A stretch of 64,000 nucleotides of DNA from contig NC_084499.1 of assembly GCF_030035675.1 (NCBI RefSeq), positions 18,188,739 through 18,252,738 on the forward strand. Reading direction: 5' to 3'. How positions within the stretch are numbered: position 1 is the first letter of the stretch; every line of letters starts with the position of its first letter. Source of the DNA: Rhineura floridana (Eukaryota > Chordata > Lepidosauria > Squamata > Rhineuridae). Position numbers and translations under genes: made by a program. Positions 60,380 to 64,000 of this stretch are shown here, piece after piece. The notes under the pieces are model-generated. The model did no database searches and had not been told where the DNA came from. It saw nothing but the letters and a program-made list of their open reading frames with translations.

Positions 60380-61160
60380 AACATCTACTATAGATTTTTG
60401 AAAGGTGCTTGTTCGTCTGTTCACCATACATTTGGACCCCTCTGAAGACACTGTAAGCACATTTTTTTCATGATGGCTCCCGAGATGAAGGACCAAGTTT
60501 TTGTCTATGGTTGGATACCATTGGGCGCCATTTTGAATTGAGATGGCTGACTGAACTGTTCAAAACTTAAACATATTAAACTTATTAAACATAGCCCCTG
60601 CTTTCAAAAGCAAGAGACCCCAGTTGAAACAATAAAGGATTATAAATTTATTTTTTAAAAAAATATATACCACTTAAAATAATAGAACATCTCTAAGTGT
60701 TTTTAAATTGCTTTTTAAAAATGTGTTTTTAAATTTGTATATTTGTTTTTAATGTTTTTAATTGTTGTAAACCACCCAGAGAGCTTCGGCTATGGGGCGG
60801 TATAGAAATGCAATAAATAAATAATAAATAAATAATAAATAAAACTGCACTGATTTTAACCAAATGTTTGCATGATGGTTCCTGAGCTCAAGGAACAAGG
60901 TTAAGACCTACCTCTTCTCCCAGGCATTCTAGCATTTTAGCATTTCAGTATTGTAGCATTTAGCATTTTAGTATTTTTAGTATTTCAGTATTTTAGTTTA
61001 GTATAGGTTTATTTGGAAATTTAATGAGTTATGTTTTAAATTGATTAATGTGTGGTTTTAAATTGTATGTTGATATTTTGATGTTGTGAACCGCCCAGAG
61101 AGCTTTGGCTATGGGGCGGTATAAAAATTTAATAAATAAAATAAATAAAATAAAATAAAT
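60380..61160 (+). mobile_element. Unnamed dispersed repeat split by two L2-like tails
   Basis: 60440-60600 (CATGATGGCTCCCGAGATGA, TTGGGCGCCATTTTGAATTG) and 60850-60900 plus 61160-61200 share blocks with 35380. L2-like tails end at about 60840 and 61160 (CTTCGGCTATGGGGCGGTAT, then AATAAATA runs). A short 10-base subrepeat (GCATTTTAGT-like) lies at 60925-61005. Confidence 0.6.
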
Positions 61161-61199
61161 AAGGAACAGATTTTTGTCTGTGCTTGGAGACAGCTGGGC

Positions 61200-61510
61200 A
61201 CCACTATCAGTCTCAGGCCCAGGAATGACATGTGGCCCTCTTGGCCCTTCCCCAGGCCATACGCCTCCCCTGACCCAAGTGTTTTTGCCTGGCTCTGACA
61301 TGTCTGTGCTTACCTGGATGGAGGACAGAGAGGGGTGTATGTGTTGAGTGTGTGTAGAAACCAGCCTACCGTACAAAGGTAACGTTTAATTTATTGCTCC
61401 GCCCATTTTTGCTCCTGGCCCCACACACCACTAGCATGTGGCCCCTGGAAGGGTTGTCCAGAAGGGATTGCGGCCCTTCGGCTGAAAAAAGGTTCTCCAC
61501 GCCTGATCTA
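61200..61510 (-). mobile_element. hAT-type non-autonomous transposon, family G
   Basis: Reverse copy: GGCCCTCTTGGCCCTTCC at the low end and GGTTCTCCACGCCTGATC at the high end; interior TGCTCCGCCCATTTTTGC. Matches 27375 in reverse order. Confidence 0.75.
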
Positions 61511-61593
61511 GAGCATTCTAAGTTCTTTACTCAGGTTACTTCAATAATCCCTACAACACCTTTGTAAGGGAGGTCGGTAATATAATTCTCCCT

Positions 61594-61983
61594 CATTAGT
61601 GTAGTAGCAAATCCAGAGGTGCAGGGCCCCTTTGTGATAGTCACAGCCACACCCTCCTTTCGTTTGCTGCTGGGTTAAGAATGAGATCCTGGTTAGCACC
61701 TTATCCCACAACAACAGACATCCCTAAGAACATGAAAGGGGAGAGTGTTAGCTGCTGAGGAGAATCTTCTCAGTGGCTGACTGGCCTCCTTTCACTCTGA
61801 TTGGCTCCAATTAGCAGGAAAGGATAAGGAAGCATGTTAGAAGACTCCTCTCAGGGGCTAACATGATCCCCTTTCTACAATTGGCTCGTAGAATCCTGGA
61901 GACAAAGGGACCCTGCTGGGACCCTGATCCCCAAAAAGTAAGGAGTCTAAGGCCCCCCGAGACCCTGAACAACTACACCCCTG
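61594..61983. mobile_element. hAT-type non-autonomous transposon, family H
   Basis: 390 bp from CATTAGTGTAGTAGCAAATC to AACAACTACACCCCTG. Flanking TTCTCCCT and TTCCTCAC are a poor match, so the target duplication is eroded. Fourth copy of family H in the window. Confidence 0.83.
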
Positions 61984-62084
61984 TTCCTCACATTACCATT
62001 ATGGGGTGTGTGAGAGAATTTATGGCTTTACTACAGCCACCTATTGAATTTATCATGATTGAGATTTATTCATTCATTCATTCA

Positions 62085-62325
62085 TTTATATTTATTAATG
62101 TACATATTCCATTTTAGCCCACCATTCCTGCAGGGAGCTCCAGGTGGCGTCCAACGTTTTCCTCCTCCCTCCTCCACATTTTTATCCTCACAACAACCCT
62201 GTGAGGTAGGGTAGTTTGAGAGGCGGCGACTGGCCCAAGGTCACACCTAGTGAGCTTCACAGCTGAGCAAGGGTTTGAACCCTGGCCTTCCTAATCCGAC
62301 ATTCTAACCACTATTCTGCACGGAC
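62085..62325 (-). mobile_element. tRNA-headed SINE with L2-like tail
   Basis: Tail CAGGGAGCTCCAGGTGGCGT at low end, body GTGAGGTAGGGTAGTTTGAG, head GTTTGAACCCTGGCCTTCC at high end. A short ATTC run is at about 62068-62085. Confidence 0.8.
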
Positions 62326-62394
62326 TCTCTGCCAGTGAGGATGACTTGAAATGTGATGAGATGAGTTTAGTTACACATAAAAAATAATAAAAAG

Positions 62395-62900
62395 GTGATT
62401 TCTTCCCAAGCTGAGTTTGTATGTTTGTTTCAGTGGCGTATTATTGGTCACATCATATTTTCCTTTGCTTTTTTTTTTTTTTTAAATATTCAATATCTGC
62501 AAAGAACACCCTCCCCAAAAGTGGGGAGAGCTGCCAAACTGTCTGTAAAAAGGTGTCACTTCTGGGACTTCAGGTTCAAGCAAGACAAAATTCTCTTCAA
62601 ACTTTTCAAAGTCTGGGGCGTTTTGATAAGCAAATGCTGCCAAGGAGGTTGGCTCCTCATTGGCTGCCCATTCGCCACCAGATTTTGACATGAATAATCA
62701 GATTGAAAAATCAGGGAGGGGATTGAGGCAAAAAGGAAAAAGAAAACAGAAAAGCAGAAGTGAGGGAGAGAGAAAGAGAGAGGTATCTAACTTCAGCAGA
62801 GAGGAAGAGGGAGTAACATCTGGAGATAAGAAACCTTCACACTGAGGGCCAGCCTGCAAAAATTTCACGTCTGCTATCAACAATCCTGCAATAACAGGTG
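62395..62900. promoter_or_regulatory. Repeat-free block with GATA and ETS-like motifs (candidate regulatory element)
   Basis: None of the repeat families of this window occur here. WGATAR motifs: TGATAA at 62624-62629, AGATAA at 62824-62829, and CTATCA (reverse) at 62874-62879. GAGGAAGAGG-type purine tracts (about 62755-62810) resemble ETS/PU.1 sites. GFI1B, a GATA1-controlled blood gene, is expected on this side. This is inference from motif content and synteny; no exon was recognised. Confidence 0.35.
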
Positions 62901-62979
62901 ATTTCCACCCCCCTTTACCATCAATAATAATAGTAATAATAATAATAATTTAAAAACAAACTTCACTTTTAAGATCTAA

Positions 62980-63470
62980 GGGTTATATCTAATGCAGCCT
63001 CAGAGTATACCCATTGATGCTGATGGACATGGCTACTTCGGTCCATTGATTTCAATGGGTTTATTCCTGAAGTAGGACTTAGTTGAATACAGTCCTGGGT
63101 TGATAAGTCTTGTACTGATGGAGCAGACGGAAAAGCAAACGTCTTGAAAATCTTTCATGCGAGAAGGGCAGTGAAGATAAAAGTTATATGAGCAGACCCA
63201 TCGAAACCAACAGACTGCAGTAACTTACAGTGTAACCCTAGCCATGCCTACTCAGAAGTAAGCCCAAATGACTTGTCGGGAAGTGAGGTTAGGATTGTAG
63301 TTGATTTGAAGCCAACATTAGTCCTACTCAGACTGGATCTGTTGAAATTAATGTACATGACGAACAGAGGTCCTTTAATTTTAATAAGGCTTCCCTGTAG
63401 GATTTAGTTGGATACAAGCCATAGATTTCAAGGGCTCTGCTCTGGAGCAGGATTTAGTTGGTGATCGCCC
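62980..63470. repeat. Cluster of family C palindromic repeats
   Basis: At least three copies: 62985-63100 (GATTTCAATGGGTTTATTCC, AAGTAGGACTTAGTTG), 63190-63300 and 63300-63460 (GGATTTAGTTGGATACAAGC). Each has facing arms around a central CATGACTA-like spacer in the best copy. Further scraps are at 60220-60290 and 63790-63850. Confidence 0.65.
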
Positions 63471-64000
63471 TACATTTCTTCTTGGGGTGGGTTAAGGTTA
63501 GGATAAGCACTGGGGAAATAAGATAGATCCTTTCTGTAAATAAATGGGCTGCTACTGGGAGGAAAGGCAGGATCTCAATTTAATAAATAAAATAAATAAA
63601 CTAGGACCCCTTATTTCTGTGGCTTGTAAAACTCCGGGGCATAATGAATGGGAAAGAATATTATGCACTTACTGGGAAATATGTTGTTGCCACAGCTAGG
63701 ATGGAATTGGGAACAGCAAGCCCTTCTGAGGGTCCCTGGTGAGTCAGCACACGATTGCAACCCTAACCGATCATAAAAGAATTTAGAAGGGCATCAAGGT
63801 TGCAATCCTGTGCACACTTACCTGGGAGTGATCCCCACTGAACTGTTGAGGAGGCACGTACAGGAAAATTTCAGTGTGAGACGGGAGCAATGGCTGGAAG
63901 ACTTAGATCCATTTCCCCCATACTGGAGCAGTATGACATTCTGTCAGTATGTGAGTCAAGAGGCTTGTCTAGCTAGACCAGGGGGTTACAGTCAATGGTT
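63471..64000. other. Right edge: L2 tail scrap and unrecognised DNA
   Basis: 63545-63600 is an L2-like tail (GGGAGGAAAGGCAGGATCTC, AATAAATAAA). 63790-63850 is a family-C scrap. The last ~150 bases hold nothing I recognise. No GFI1B exon is visible. Confidence 0.5.

Noticed and set aside
52960-64000. GFI1B coding exons expected from synteny
   Set aside because: No C2H2 zinc-finger or SNAG-domain sequence was found on either strand in this part.

Overview
This is a vertebrate nuclear window, almost certainly from a squamate reptile (lizard-like). The host gene content is a full set of coding exons for TSC1 (hamartin) on the minus strand and the terminal coding exon of SPACA9 on the plus strand. 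The interspersed repeats fit Squamata: tRNA-headed SINEs of the Sauria type, 5S-rRNA-headed SINEs, CR1/L3-like, L2-like and RTE/BovB-like LINE ends, one L1-type ORF1-only element, and many short hAT-type non-autonomous DNA transposons. I cannot name the species from sequence alone.

Layout. At 1-2 kb lie a SINE fragment and the last coding exon of SPACA9 (163-556). From about 2 to 5 kb is a repeat-rich gap between two converging gene ends. TSC1 occupies 8.46-36.97 kb (coding) on the minus strand. I could place all 21 coding exons with splice sites. Their lengths sum to 3492 nt, that is 1163 residues plus stop, against 1164 residues in human as I recall it; many exons have the same length as the human exon I remember. 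The 3' UTR runs from 8456 toward about 5 kb. A long intron (37-52.6 kb) separates the ATG exon from a CpG-rich promoter at about 52.43-52.96 kb, which carries a CLEAR-type E-box, an RFX X-box, a YY1 motif and ETS motifs. From 53 to 64 kb I see no coding exon. In other vertebrates GFI1B lies on this side of TSC1; its coding exons are not in this window, but a repeat-free block at 62.4-62.9 kb has three GATA motifs.

Mobile DNA. Several hAT-type MITE families are defined here by terminal inverted repeats and 8-bp target duplications (for example 4253-4386, 14697-15100, 19304-19628, 42811-42937, 58370-58749). A palindromic MITE family carries ZNF143-like ACTACARTTCCCAG motifs and clusters beside the TSC1 promoter. 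SINE heads and tails are modular: one BovB-like tail is joined to a 5S head and to a tRNA head, and the tRNA head also occurs with an L2-like tail.

The most unusual object is a 2.1-kb element at 54831-56961. It has a 17-bp perfect target duplication, an A tail, one intact ORF resembling L1 ORF1p (coiled coil followed by an RRM/C-terminal-domain-like part), a tandemly duplicated 3' UTR and no reverse transcriptase. It looks like a squamate counterpart of the mammalian half-L1 (HAL1) elements.
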